Assembly: GCA_030247885.1 (NCBI GenBank)
Contig: JAPDRO010000003.1
Location: 248,001-312,000 of the forward strand
DNA length: 64,000 bases
Source of the DNA: Taxawa tesnikishii (nom. ined.)
Taxonomy: Eukaryota; Ascomycota; Dothideomycetes; Dothideales
Direction of reading: 5' to 3'
The notes under the pieces: generated by a model
Told to the model about the DNA's origin: nothing
The model's database searches: none
What the model saw: only the letters and a program-made list of their open reading frames with translations
Shown: positions 43,992 through 55,130 of the stretch, one piece after another
Layout of the letters: each line of letters starts with the position of its first letter
Position numbering within the stretch: the stretch's first letter is position 1
Program-made: the position numbers and the translations under genes

Positions 43992-44857
43992 TCACCCTGT
44001 CCTCCTCCATTTCGTCTCCTCAGTCCCCGGCTCCTCCAACCCGTCAACTGCATCTTCAAACTCATCCGCCGTCCGGACCGTCCCAGCGCCAGCACCCAAA
44101 CCGGTACCACCGTCAGCTCCCTCGCCCCCAAACATTGCCACTCCTTCACGCAAATTTCCTTCCTCATCAAAGAACTCATGCATGTTCTCACTTGTGATCC
44201 AACCTCCTGCACCCGGCAAAGGTTCCTGCTCTCCCTCATCGCTCTCATCCGGATCTGGGTGCAGATCTGCGCACGCGGAGACGGCAGCGTACAGCGCTTG
44301 GATCGGTGTCTGGGACGTTTCGGCTGGTTCAGCGTGTTGGCTAGCAGCCGGAGGCGTCAGGAGCAGTTCCAAGGTCTCAAGATCCTCGTCTGCGGTTTGG
44401 GAGGTGTCGGATAGGCAGAGCTGCATGTACAGCGCGGACTGCTGTTGCGCGTGGAGAGATGGTCGGATAGGGTATTTGGACGCCCGAGGAAGTGGTAGGG
44501 GAGAAGAGTATGAAATACCTGCTACCTCCATCAGCACCTGTATCTCTGCAAAAGCGAATTGAGACGCGGTAAGACGTACTCGGATGTCACCCAGATGTCT
44601 ATCCCTGGTATCTCGACCTGCTCTTGCGCTTCTGCTTCGCCATTGGCTGCGTTCACTTGCGGCGTATTGCTGCGTAGGTTCGAGAGGGCAGGCTGCGATT
44701 CTAGGTGTTGTCGCTCTAAGCTGAGCTTCACATCGCCGCTGTGGTAGTGCAGGACTGCTTTTCCGCCGAAGAAGGTGCCTGGTGTTTGCGCTTGGTGTTC
44801 CTCGAGACTGGTGAATTGGTCGCGAGAGGGCGCGTCCCGGATTATTTCGAGCGCCAT
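43992..44857 (-). CDS. LOT5: LOT5 / ICln (Voldacs) family protein
   Basis: Two exons, 44857-44580 and 44518-43992 (61-bp intron), about 268 residues. The PH-like ICln fold shows GTFFGGKAVLHYHSGDV, IDIWVTSEYFILFSPTTSSG across the splice, and VQIPYPTIS followed by LHAQQQSALYMQLCL. The acidic C-terminus (DPDESDEGEQEPLP, EFFDEEGNLREG) is typical. ICln proteins chaperone Sm-protein assembly; yeast Lot5 is poorly defined. The frame is lost between PTIS and LHA near 44447, where ATCTCTCCAC would need two more bases (a CT unit) or one less; this differs from the plain G/C-run losses seen in other genes. An upstream in-frame extension in another frame is a shadow. Confidence 0.8.
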
Positions 44858-45361
44858 TATGTACGAGATGTGTCAAGAGTTCCTGCGGCTGAAGTTCAAT
44901 CTCTATGCGTGGTCTGGTTTTGTTAATGAAAGTCGAGTGAAATGCGAAACCACATAGAGACGCGGGGTTACTTGTGTAGATAAATAGGGCTGATAGGGCT
45001 GACGTTTTGCATGACTCGCGTCAATATCACATGCCGAGAGGTTCTGGTGAGCATACATACATGTGTTGCGCCTACTATCCGTGTCCACTACAAATCGAAA
45101 GCGAACAACTCTCGAAAGAAGCCCGAGCGAGGCTGAGGTGAAGCCTGAACGATGCTCAGACGAAGCCTGGATAAGGCTTGAGTGGACCTTGACTGAACTA
45201 CCGACAATCGTTCACTCCTGAAGTACCAATGAAACGGGGCGTTACGGTTTCGAAAACGGCAAAAATGGCAGTCAAATCAGTGCTTGCAGTACAACGCCAC
45301 ATATGTAGCAAATGGGTATTTCGTGACAAACATCCGAACAGTCCAGCAAATGACCAGTGAC
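44858..45361. other. Intergenic with repeat array
   Basis: 504 bp between the LOT5 start and the transporter stop; contains array D. Confidence 0.5.
45110..45197. repeat. 11-bp-period degenerate tandem array D
   Basis: The clearest long copy: TCTCGAAAGAA, GCCCGAGCGAG, GCTGAGGTGAA, GCCTGAACGAT, GCTCAGACGAA, GCCTGGATAAG, GCTTGAGTGGA, CCTTGACTGAA. Eight units keep an exact 11-bp phase over 88 bp. Confidence 0.88.
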
Positions 45362-47019
45362 CTACCTTCCAATCCACTTCAACTCTCCAAATCTCAATGG
45401 GACGTATGCAATCAGCGTGAAGGCAAACGCCAACTCGTTAGCAATATCACCGCCACTTTCTCCAATCATCGCCGCCAAAGGCCCACTGAACCATGTCGTG
45501 ACCATTCCCAACATCCAGCCGACGAAGCCGATCAGGAACGCGGCAAGCGCCGCGACGCCCACCGGTAGTTCGCTAGGGTTGTTCCACGCCTCGAGGTTGT
45601 AGTTGCGCAGATTGCCCTTGCGGAAGAGGTAATGTTCGACGAAGAGGACGACGAAGAAGGAGGTGTTCCAGTAGCCGAGGAGTGCAAGGAAGTTCTCGAG
45701 CACGGTCAGCAGCTCGTCTTTGCCGGCGATGGCGATGGCCATGATGACGCCGAAGAGAACGAGCGTCCAAAAGAAGCGTGGGACAACGGAGAGAGGACGG
45801 GCGAATTGTTGGATAGAGAGCGCGGCGGAGTAGAGGTTGATGCAGTTCATGCCAACTGTGAAGGGAATCTCGTCAGTCCACCGTTGTTTTCTTCGGCGTT
45901 ACAGAGGAACAAAGTAGACTTACTGCCAGCAAGAACCAGGATAACGAGGATGAACTTGGCGAAACCCCTTGGGTACAGGATCTGCTGGATGAGGAATCCA
46001 ACACCAGACTCGTCGTATGTGTTTGCCCAGTCCTCCTTGACGCCCATTGCCGATCCAACACAGCAACCCAGAACCATACCGATGCAGGTGGGGATTGTGA
46101 TACCCAGAGTGGTAAGGATGAACACCTTGGTCTTACTGGTATCAACCGGGTACTGCACGTAGTAATCCGACACGATCGAGGACCAGGAAGCGCTGGATCC
46201 GTAAACGATAGCCAGGAGGGAGAGGACAGTACCACTGAGCGTAGCGCCGGAGAGCTCTGACTTGGTCTTGACGTCCGTGAAGCGCGCAGTCTCGCCGTAC
46301 ATGATCATGAACAGCACGAAAAAGACGAACCAGGCGTACTTCTCGTAGGTCATGATGGCCCTGAGTCCGATGAAACTGATTGTCAAGGCGCCAACCGCAA
46401 TGATGACCACACCCAGCACGAGCGAGACCTTTCCATCCGAGACGGCGGACAGCGCCAGGCCGCCTGTGATGCATCCGACAGCGCTCCAACCCACCTGGGA
46501 GACGACATTGAGGGCAGCGATGAGCTTGGAGGGCCACCAACCGAAACTGTACCGCGAGATGGACACCTGTCTCAACCCGGTTCCAGGCCCCAGGGTTGCG
46601 CACCATCCCGAAACCATTGCGCCTAGAAGTGTTCCGAATATAACGACGCACACGCTCTGTGTGAAATCGAGTCCAAATTCCCACCCCAGGAAGCCCGTTG
46701 CAAAACAACTAATGTTCATGGTACCACTGGCCCAGAGCAGAGCCATGACGGCCTGGTTGTGCCATGATTGAGGGACCTTGTTCTCAGGCAGGATACGATC
46801 GATAGCCTGGGTTTCAACACCGAGCTTGCGGTCGAGGGCAGCCTCGAACGAGCGCAGCTTGCTGAGGATGCCATTGTCTTGGTGAACGCGGACGTGGTTG
46901 TACTCGGTCGTGCCGCCACTGCCCTGTGAGTCGATATCTGCAGAGACAGTACCCTGAGCGAACTTTTCGGCACTGGTCACTGTGTGCTGCGGTGCGTGCT
47001 TTTCCTCGTCGAAGGCCAT
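45362..47019 (-). CDS. NCS1 purine/cytosine permease (FCY2-type)
   Basis: Two exons, 47019-45924 and 45855-45362 (68-bp intron), 529 residues. About twelve hydrophobic helices are visible. Landmarks of nucleobase:cation symporters are WHNQAVMALLWASGTMNISC, FGTLLGAMVSGWCATLGPGT, RQVSISRYSFGWWPSKLIAA, and YGSSASWSSIVSDYYVQYP. The splice joins VILVLAG to IGMNCINLYSAALS. The soluble N-terminus (about 90 residues) ends in VETQAIDRILPENK. It should import purines, cytosine or a related vitamin by proton symport at the plasma membrane. The family is certain; the exact substrate is not. No frame damage. Confidence 0.92.
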
Positions 47020-47549
47020 TGTGTAAGGATGGGCGGAGCTTTTGCCTGGTTAATGGGGCAGCCCGATGGGATGGTAGCAGGAGAGCACCAGCGAAGGATG
47101 AGGAGTTGGGGTTGTGGTTGGAGTCCCCATAACGATGGTGGGCAGGGCAGCTGGGCTCGTATAAATTGAACACACTGTGTCCCGCGCTATTTTCAATAAG
47201 GCAGCTGTCCACGCGGGAGTTTATCTGTAAGTTTTTCCAGCCCTGCGCCTAGAACAAGCCGAGGCCAAGCTCAACCAAGCAAAATGCTTCGATGGAAACG
47301 CTAAGCGTTCAGGGCTCGGCGAGGCCGTGCAGATCCCGGACCATCGGAGCCGCCCTATCAGTAAGCATACATGCAAAAGACTCAAAACACCCAAGCAACG
47401 ATTAGTTGTGTTTATATATGTATACATATCCATGTCGAGGGCGGAAAGGGGTATTTAATGCGCTGGTAAGCCAGAAAATCGACAGGTAAATAACAAAGAC
47501 CAAACCATACCATGCCGAAAGCTTGCAACAAGAACACCACCACCGTGCA
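47020..47549. other. Intergenic, no supported gene
   Basis: 530 bp; promoter of the permease and 3' end of the next gene. A weak hint of 11-bp spacing at 47267-47300 is too poor to call a repeat. Confidence 0.45.
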
Positions 47550-50500
47550 TCAGGGTATCCTCTCCATTTCATCTTTTGCCTTGAGATACTTTGCCGCCAA
47601 TGCATCCCCGCCTTTTGCACTGAGCTCCATCCAATGATGTGCCACACACATGGTCATTGGGTCGTACCGATCAGGATCTTTCCACCTGCGCTCGATTGTG
47701 TCTTTGAAAACGTCCTGCGGTCGGGTCATGGGCGCGATGACCCTATTCATGAGATCCGGATGCGTCAAGTAAAGTGTTGCCAACTCGCGCTGTGCGACTG
47801 GATCCCCATCCTTCGCTGTAATCTGCAGCAGCTGTGCGGCGTCCGCCATTGAATACTGCGAGACATCTTCCTGGATGGGAAAGGATGAAGTTGGCGTAAA
47901 AGTCGCCGCATCGCGCTGTTGTTGCGCTGCAGATGCCGTGTGTGAGTGTCCCCGGTTGGATGTCTGGTAGAGGATGATTTGGTCAGTAAGCTCCATCATC
48001 GATCTGCAGATCTCCTCCTTGAGGCTCAACGCCGCAATTGCCGCGTTCCAGAACGCCTTGCCTTCGGGAGATGTCTCGAGGATGTCCATGGGCACAAGCG
48101 AGGCAACGTATTGCATGTCGCGAAACAGCGTCCTTGGACGGAGCGCAGGATTTCGAAATATATCTCGAAATGCGGATACAGCGGTATCGGTATTCGCGCT
48201 GGCTTTTCGCAAGCCAGACGCATCAAGCCTAAGGTGCAGTTTGAATTCCTCTCTAGGTTGGGTCATGGGTGTGTCAAGATTGTGCGTCTGTACTACTGGC
48301 AGTGGTGCTGTTCGAGACGAAGATTTGAAGGTGAGTATCGACTGGAGTTCATGCAGCATCTTGAGCTTCGCAAAGGGGTTGCATGCCATGGCGAAGGTGC
48401 CGATCAGCCTGCGGGAAGCATGTTCGGAATTGAAGACTCCCGCACGGATGTCTTTGCTTTCGCGTTCATGCTGGTCGTGCGATGTGAAATTTTCGTGCCC
48501 TCCGTAGCTGCGGTTGTCGAGCGCAACCGCTTGAGGGTCTCTGCTCTCCGCCTCTCTACTTCCGAATTGCCGCTCGTTTTTATCAAGGCTGGCGCTCTGA
48601 CCGCCTTGCGCAGCACCGGCAACGCCTTTGCCAGAGATCATCTGAGCAAACCTCCCAGAAAGAGTATCCCACATAGCCACATCGGTCTCACAGCCATCAG
48701 GAAACATCATGTTTCCCAGATCACTGATCAGTAAGCTGGTAAGAGACTCCCTCAGCTTCGTTAGGAACTCGTAACGGTTCTGCACTGGCACCTCAGAAGG
48801 GGCCCTCATTTGAATGCTCAGTGTCGGTGACAGACTTCTGGAACTGCCGCTGGTGATGCTGGACGGTGTCTGGATTTCCGTACTGACAGGTGACCAGAAC
48901 TCGGTAGAAGATTTGTTCGTGAGTGTCGGACTGGAACTACCGAAGTAATCTTGCATTCCTGGCGGCTGGAAAGTACTGGCAATTGGGAACACCGATTGAC
49001 GTTTGTGTCGCAAAGCAAAAGGAACGGGGTCAGCTCTGCCGGATGAGCCTAGGCCGCATGAGCTGCGTGAGCCGGGGCGTCCGGTTGCTTGATAGCTCGA
49101 GTACCTTTCCGATAAACCAGGCATGGCCGTGCCGTACGGAGCGTCAACGCGGTCGCTTCGTGAGGATTGGTAGCGCTCATGTTGAAACAGTTCGCTAGAC
49201 CAAAGAACCGGACTTTTCACGGGGCTCTCGCTGATGAGGTTGTTGATACATCTGTTCAGCTCAAGGCAGAACCTGTGGATTCTCTCTTCGCCTTTGCAGA
49301 GATTTTCAATTCCTCGTTTCTCCATCCAGGAACGCGTGAGTTGCGCCTGCTCATTGCCAAGCTTGTTTGGCCCACCGTAGTCGGGAGCAACTGCCATGAT
49401 ATCAAGCGTAACAACAGCAGCTGGGGTCTTGAGATGCGCCCATTGTGCAGAAGGTTTGAAAGCACCCCGTTGTCGTGCAGTCGGGAGGCCCTCTGCAACC
49501 GGACGTTGACCTCTACCAGGTGGACACATCGTCTGCAACGCAGATACAACCCCTTTGAGGTCCTCGTACTGAGCGGCAACCCTTACATCGACAGCGTACC
49601 ACATCTTCTCACGCAACCGATGGAGATCTTCGCTTATAGCTTCGACGATTCGGTCGAACTGTTCTTGTTGCGGTACAAGCCTGGTCAGCAGGCCTTCACA
49701 CGCTTCAATAACAGCTTGTGAACGTTCAATCGATCGCTTGATATCCCTCGTGAACTGGTTCACAAGTGGTGCGCAACCACCCCTCGTCAAGGAATCGGAG
49801 AGATGCCTTATGCGTTCCAGTGTTTGGCTGTAGTAGCAGGCTTTAGTAAAACTTCCCTCACGTTGATAGTACTCGACAGCACGCTCCATGTAACTTGTAA
49901 GCGATTCATCACACACCTCATCAGCGTGCGATGGATGCGTTCCAGAAGATGAAGGTCGGCCAAAGGCCGTCCAGTCCGTGGCAGGACTCAACGGGCTGTA
50001 GGTGCCGGAATACGTCCTCCGGCGGAAAGGATTGGAAGAGGCGTGATGCGTGCCACCGCCGTAACGTTGGAAGGGGTTTGCTGACTGGGTTTCTTCCGTG
50101 CCTTGACCAGGCCCAGCATCATGTGCACCGTCGCTTGGAATCGGGACTTTGAGGACGGCAAATTCTTCCACAAGGCCCAGAACCGCACTCCGCATCTGCA
50201 GATAATCAGTATCAAGGTCAGCTAAATCAGCCTCCAGATCGCCAGCCTTCAGTGGATTAGACATATCGGCGGCAGGATAGTTTTCGGAGGCCCTGTGGCG
50301 ATGTTGGACAGTTCGAGTGGCATTCGCTGGCTTAGGGAACGGCATCCAGTTCTCCAGGAATGGGCCAACTTTTCCAAGAGCAGCATCAGGGCCAATGGTA
50401 CCTGTGAGTTCGGTACAGGCTTGTCTCAAGAGAGAGCTTGTGGGATCTAAACATCCATGTTCCTTCTCCGACTGTAACCTTGGCGTATCCGGTCGAGAGA

Positions 50501-52158
50501 CTGAACTCATATCACCCAGGCCAGAATCGTTGAAGGCAGAAAGACCGGAAACAGAAGAAGCAGAAGATAGTGGGGTCTGGGGGCCGCGTAAGTTAGCCGG
50601 CGTGAAAAGCTGGGGCTTCTCCTCGGGATAGAGCGCATCAACGAGGGTTACAACATCCGCAACGCAGAGCATCGGAGGCAAAGGCTTGCACGACTTGTGC
50701 AGAGCATGATTAAACCCGGGCTCCCGATCGGCTTCGGCTTGGTGGGCATTTCCTCCGGAAGATGCCTTGAATCCGGCAACGATCTTCTCCACATCGGCCG
50801 CAATAGTAGCCTCTACGGAGACGGAGTGTTTCCTACGCAAGTTAGAACTGAGGATGACTGCGGTAACAAGAATATACCAATTATATGCCACATCAAAGAT
50901 CATATGTTGCGCTCTTGTAGCGATCTCTCTCAGGATCCGTTGACGGGCGTTTTCTGGGATTAGATGGCTCAAAAGAAGGCCACAGCTCTACGACACGTCA
51001 GCACCTAAGCCTTAAGTGGTTTAAGACACATACCTCTGGGCTGACGATGGCTCTCGTTAGGAACGAAGGGAACAGCCAGCGCGTGACGAAGAAATAAGGA
51101 GCCGCGTTGCATTGTGTAGGAAACCGGTGAAGTTGTCGAACAATCTCCTGTCCTATATGAATAACGCTATCCGGTATGAGGCCAAAAGCAGTTTGGTCAG
51201 CCAACAGTGACAATAAATCCTTAATGGCCTCGCCATAGAATGCTTCCGAGGCTGCTTCATCACTTGCGTCCTGAGCGTCCCGGAATTGGCTCCTCATACG
51301 GAAAGATTGCTTGTCCGGCTTTTCCAAGAGAAAACTGCCATCATGCAGACAACGTAAGATCCAGTTCTCTAGGGACTGCTTGCCAGCCCAGTTGCTTAAT
51401 CTGGCCCATTCGTTGAGAACAGATATGACAAACCGGTCACTGCCCGGTTTCCGGTCAACTAGCAACTTTGCACATATTGACGCCCAAGCTGTGGTTCGTG
51501 AGGCTCCGGAAGGTACGGGATTGCCATTGTCATCAGTTGCGACGAGTTCAAACAGCAAAGACAAGGGATCGTGTCTGGAAAGATCAAGGAAATGCTCCAA
51601 CGGATCTGGACCTGTCCTTTCCCTCGAAAGCGCTGATTGAGATCCCCTCAGACTGGGCGGTCGGCTGCCAAAGACAGAGCGGCCAGACGTCGTCCCAGTG
51701 TGGGAAGTCAGTAAGAAACCAAGGTCCTGTTGTGACAACGACAGAAGCCGGTTGGTTAAGAAATCAGGATTGGTGCAAACATCGTTGATGAACCGAACCA
51801 AAATACTTCGTGAGATCTCGGATACTCCGTCCAAAATGGATGGAGGAACCGTCTGGCCTGAGTGGTCCACGCTGGCTTGCAAGTGTTGGCCGACAGGCAG
51901 ATTTTCATCGTAAGCGAAACATGAATCTCTCATGGAACGGAAAGCACTGTATAGAGATGCAAATTCCCGTTTGTCTTCCCACTGCAAGCAATCGGATAAT
52001 GCGGACTGTAGCGCGTGACCACCTCGAACGAAGCGGGCACGCACAGCGCACGACACTTGTAACCTGTGTGCGCGCTCTCGAACCTGTCTTCGCGCTCGCT
52101 TGTGGTATTTTTGCAGGCGAAGTAAATGAGAAAGTTCGGACAAGGAATTGGAAGACAT
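47550..52158 (-). CDS. Large conserved fungal protein, unknown function
   Basis: Three exons: 52158-51034, 50987-50878 and 50832-47550, introns 46 and 45 bp, 1,505 residues. The N-terminal 450 residues look helical and contain LLFELVATDDNGNPVP, FFVTRWLFPSFLTRAIVSPE and SHLIPENARQRILREIATRA, a pattern reminiscent of RasGAP/VPS9-type helical folds, but no arginine finger or other proof is visible. A Ser-rich middle with NPFQR and NPFRRR repeats follows. The C-terminus (QYSMADAAQLLQITAKDGDP, QRELATLYLTHPDLMNRVIA, HHWMELSAKGGDALAAKYLK) resembles Sel1-like helical repeats. Splices keep phase (SPE-SCGLLLSHL, VAYNW-KHSVSVEA). I do not know its role; membrane-traffic or signalling scaffold is a guess. 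A further 5' exon is possible. Confidence 0.75.
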
Positions 52159-53595
52159 TCTGTGGTGAACTGGCAGCGGTGGGTCGATTGGTGCAAACGG
52201 AAGCGAAGAGAGAAAATTGTTCGTAGAACCAACAATGACATTGCCATGAGAAGAAGGCGTGTTCAGGTTGACCTGAAGATGCGTTACTGGGTTGTCTTGT
52301 GGGCGAGCGCGGCTCGCATGATCATTGCTCGACTGGGAAAAGGTGGATTGGGAAGTTGTCAGACTCGCTGCCTGCTCCGATGTATCGCAGCGAAGGCCAT
52401 TAAGTTTCGGCGGGCATAGAGTTGGGTCCCCTGAGAAATGTGTGGTGCTGGCTGCAGGGAACGTTGTTAGCGGCGATGCTTGACAGTTGCCAGCTCATAC
52501 AGCAGCGCGCAGCGCATAGCCTGTGATCTGCAGGGCGCTGATTGGCCGAGACATGCTGCACGAATGGCAACTCGGAACGACGTTATTGAATAGAACATAC
52601 AGCACGCAGACGCTGCCGGCAAAGGAAAGCGAGAGGCCTCGCTCATTGCATTCTGTTGCCAGCAGCGTTACGTCTCACCCGACGAAGGATCCTGGTAAGC
52701 TCGCGGCAACGAGCATGGAGAGAGAGAGACTCGAGGTGCGTGCGGTACAAACCCACAAACCCCTCTTTCGGCTATCGGTAAACAGCCGTATCCAGTCCGT
52801 CCGGGTTGGGACTGTTGTTTTGTGCGACGGAGCAGCTGGAGATTGATGGGAAGGGGCCAGTTGAAGCGAGTATGTCTGAACCGCGGGTATGCGACAAGAA
52901 AACAAATGGTATGGCTGATGCAAAGTTCGGGGACGTTGGAGGAGGAAGATGGTGGCTGTTGGCCCTCAAGGCATCACATGCGTGGGAAATAGCTGGCATG
53001 GCTTGCATGAATGGTTCCAGCGAATGAACGTCCAACGCGGGGATGGCCGGACACAGGGTGTGCCGCACTACTCGTTAGCACTGACATCCCACAGGTCGGA
53101 CGCTCGCTGGCAGGAAACGCTTTTGGTCTTCTGCATAGCACTATCAACGTTGCATTCGGTGCGTGAGCGAAGTGACTTCTCAAATGCTGGCCGGGTCCGG
53201 GTCCGGCCCATGCATCCAGAAAGTTCCAAGTTCCACGTTAGCAAGCTGCCAGCGCAGCGCTTCGTGTGCGGTGGACATTGCATTTGCGCAATTGTTGGCT
53301 TCTCCAAGCAAGCTATTTGATCGTGCTCCATGACAGGCTACGTTGTGCGTGGCCGGTTCTGCGGCCACGTCGACTAGACTTCAAATGGGAAAGCACCGCA
53401 CAGCTAGCCGCTGACGCTTGGCGAATAAGGCGACGGCGCTCATTTCCACACCACGGCGTCCCTCACCCTCCCATCGAAGTTTATCTTCCAAACTCCAAGC
53501 AGTTATAGCAGGGATATCTAGTGAGATCGCACAGAATCTGGGTCGTGTGGAACCACTCTCCGGGTTACCGGAGCCAGTGATTGAAGGGTGTCTGC
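52159..53595. other. Intergenic, no supported gene
   Basis: 1.4 kb holding only short frames without family resemblance on both strands. Confidence 0.45.
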
Positions 53596-54922
53596 TCAGC
53601 TCATCGCACTCCTCAACATGGGCGCGACCTGCTTCCTGCTGCAGGAGACATTCTTCTGCCGCCACATACGCAAGTACAGCCCGTCCTCTTCTTTGCCGTT
53701 ATCGTCTTCCAGTTCTAAGTCAGAGCCTTTGCTATCTGCGAATTTTTCGAGCACCTTTTGACCATCGGAGTGCGAGCTCATCGTTAGCAACTCTCTCGAG
53801 AATGCTCCATCTTCCGAGGTAAATGCTGTCATGATCGCAAAGACCCCCAGCTTCCTCTCCTTCGCAAACTTCTTCAGTGCGTTGACGAAGGCCTCGTTGC
53901 TTCCTTCTCCGCCCTCGTCTTGTGCCTTGCTCCGTAGAAAACTTAGCGGCTTCACGATAGAACTCATGCCGAGGTTCATGCCATTTTCCGTCCACTGCTT
54001 GTAATCCTTCCTCAGAATGTCCCTCAACGCAAGAGAGTCAAGGTCCTTCTTGGCTTCGTTGATCTTCTCAAAGAAAGTATCTCTTTGGAAGTCCTTACTC
54101 ACTTTTCCGCACAGCCCAATCTTCGCTTCGAGGAACTCGACCGCTTTCCTGTCGTGATCCTTGGTCTTGTTTTCGTCCTTCAAGTTCATCGTATCAATCA
54201 GTATAGATGCCATCGCTAGCTGTGCCACCTGTGCATCCCACAGGGCAGCCACCGCACTGTCGTCCGTAAGCGTATCGCCTTGTGCGTGAGCGGCCCCGAC
54301 GATGATGTACCCAGAGAAAGCCTTTCCCATGCGTCTCGACAGTAATTGGTGACGAGACTGGTGCAACTTCCGCTAGCCGTGATGATGCGTGGCTCATCGC
54401 CTGTGTCCTTGAGGACTTTGCCTTCGTCCTCATGATGGTCTATGACGCCCACAACACGGTGAGAGTAGGTGGATCCCAGAACACCTTGAAGGGCATTGTG
54501 GTCTACTAAGATCCAGCGCGTTGACTCTGGGGACAACTCAGACTCAATGTTCGGTAAACTTGGTAGGTCGTCAAGCGTGATGAGATGATCAGACTCCACG
54601 TTTGCATGCGGTAACAGAGCCAGCAGCTCCGGTCGTAGAGCGATATCAGATTTGGGGATGTTCAGTACAGGGATGTAGAGATGGGCTGGAGACTTTGATC
54701 TTGGAGCAATGGATTGTATGTATGAGAACAGTATCGAGCATGTGATGGAGTCGAGGTCTGTCCGGAAATTAGCTCTGACCCCTGTTTTGATGTTTCCGGC
54801 TGCAGACCTGCAGACTCATTTCCTATCACTAGCGTGACAGTGTCTTTTCTGGAGATGGATGTCTTCAAGCTGCGTTTGGCATGGCTTAGGAAAGCCCTCA
54901 ATGAGTTCCTTGCAAATGCCAT
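53596..54922 (-). CDS. PPX1: Exopolyphosphatase PPX1 (DHH family)
   Basis: Two exons, 54922-54808 and 54757-53596 (50-bp intron), 425 residues after correction. The ATG at 54922 (MAFARNSLRAFLSHAK) is the first in frame. Metal-binding motifs of DHH phosphoesterases are NESADLDSI (split by the intron), STRWILVDHNAL, and VVGVIDHHEDEG. The DHHA2-type C-terminal domain ends LYLRMWRQKNVSCSRKQVAP. The enzyme removes terminal phosphate from inorganic polyphosphate in cytosol or mitochondria. Frame is lost at plus-strand CCCC 54294-54297: LGTSSSG passes to AAHAQGDTLTDDSAVAALWD only if a fifth base is present. It diverges from the methyltransferase gene across 208 bp. Confidence 0.92.
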
Positions 54923-55130
54923 GGTCCGTGGTCCAAATGACTTAGACAACAGCTGTATCAGTTGTATCTGTTCTCCAACGGTCCAAAGACAAGATACTTT
55001 AGGGAGGATTCACACGAAATATCCCACTTCCAAATGACATCATCCTATACAGCGGAAAACTTCCGTGTACAACCACACTATACATTTTTTCCAACCGTCT
55101 CCTCTGCCGTTCATTCCACCAAACCTAATC
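54923..55130. promoter_or_regulatory. Divergent promoter PPX1 / methyltransferase
   Basis: 208 bp between the two start codons. No specific element can be asserted by eye. Confidence 0.45.

Noticed and set aside
47267-47300. Possible seventh 11-bp array (AAGCCGAGGCC, AAGCTCAACC)
   Set aside because: Only two or three poor units and broken spacing.
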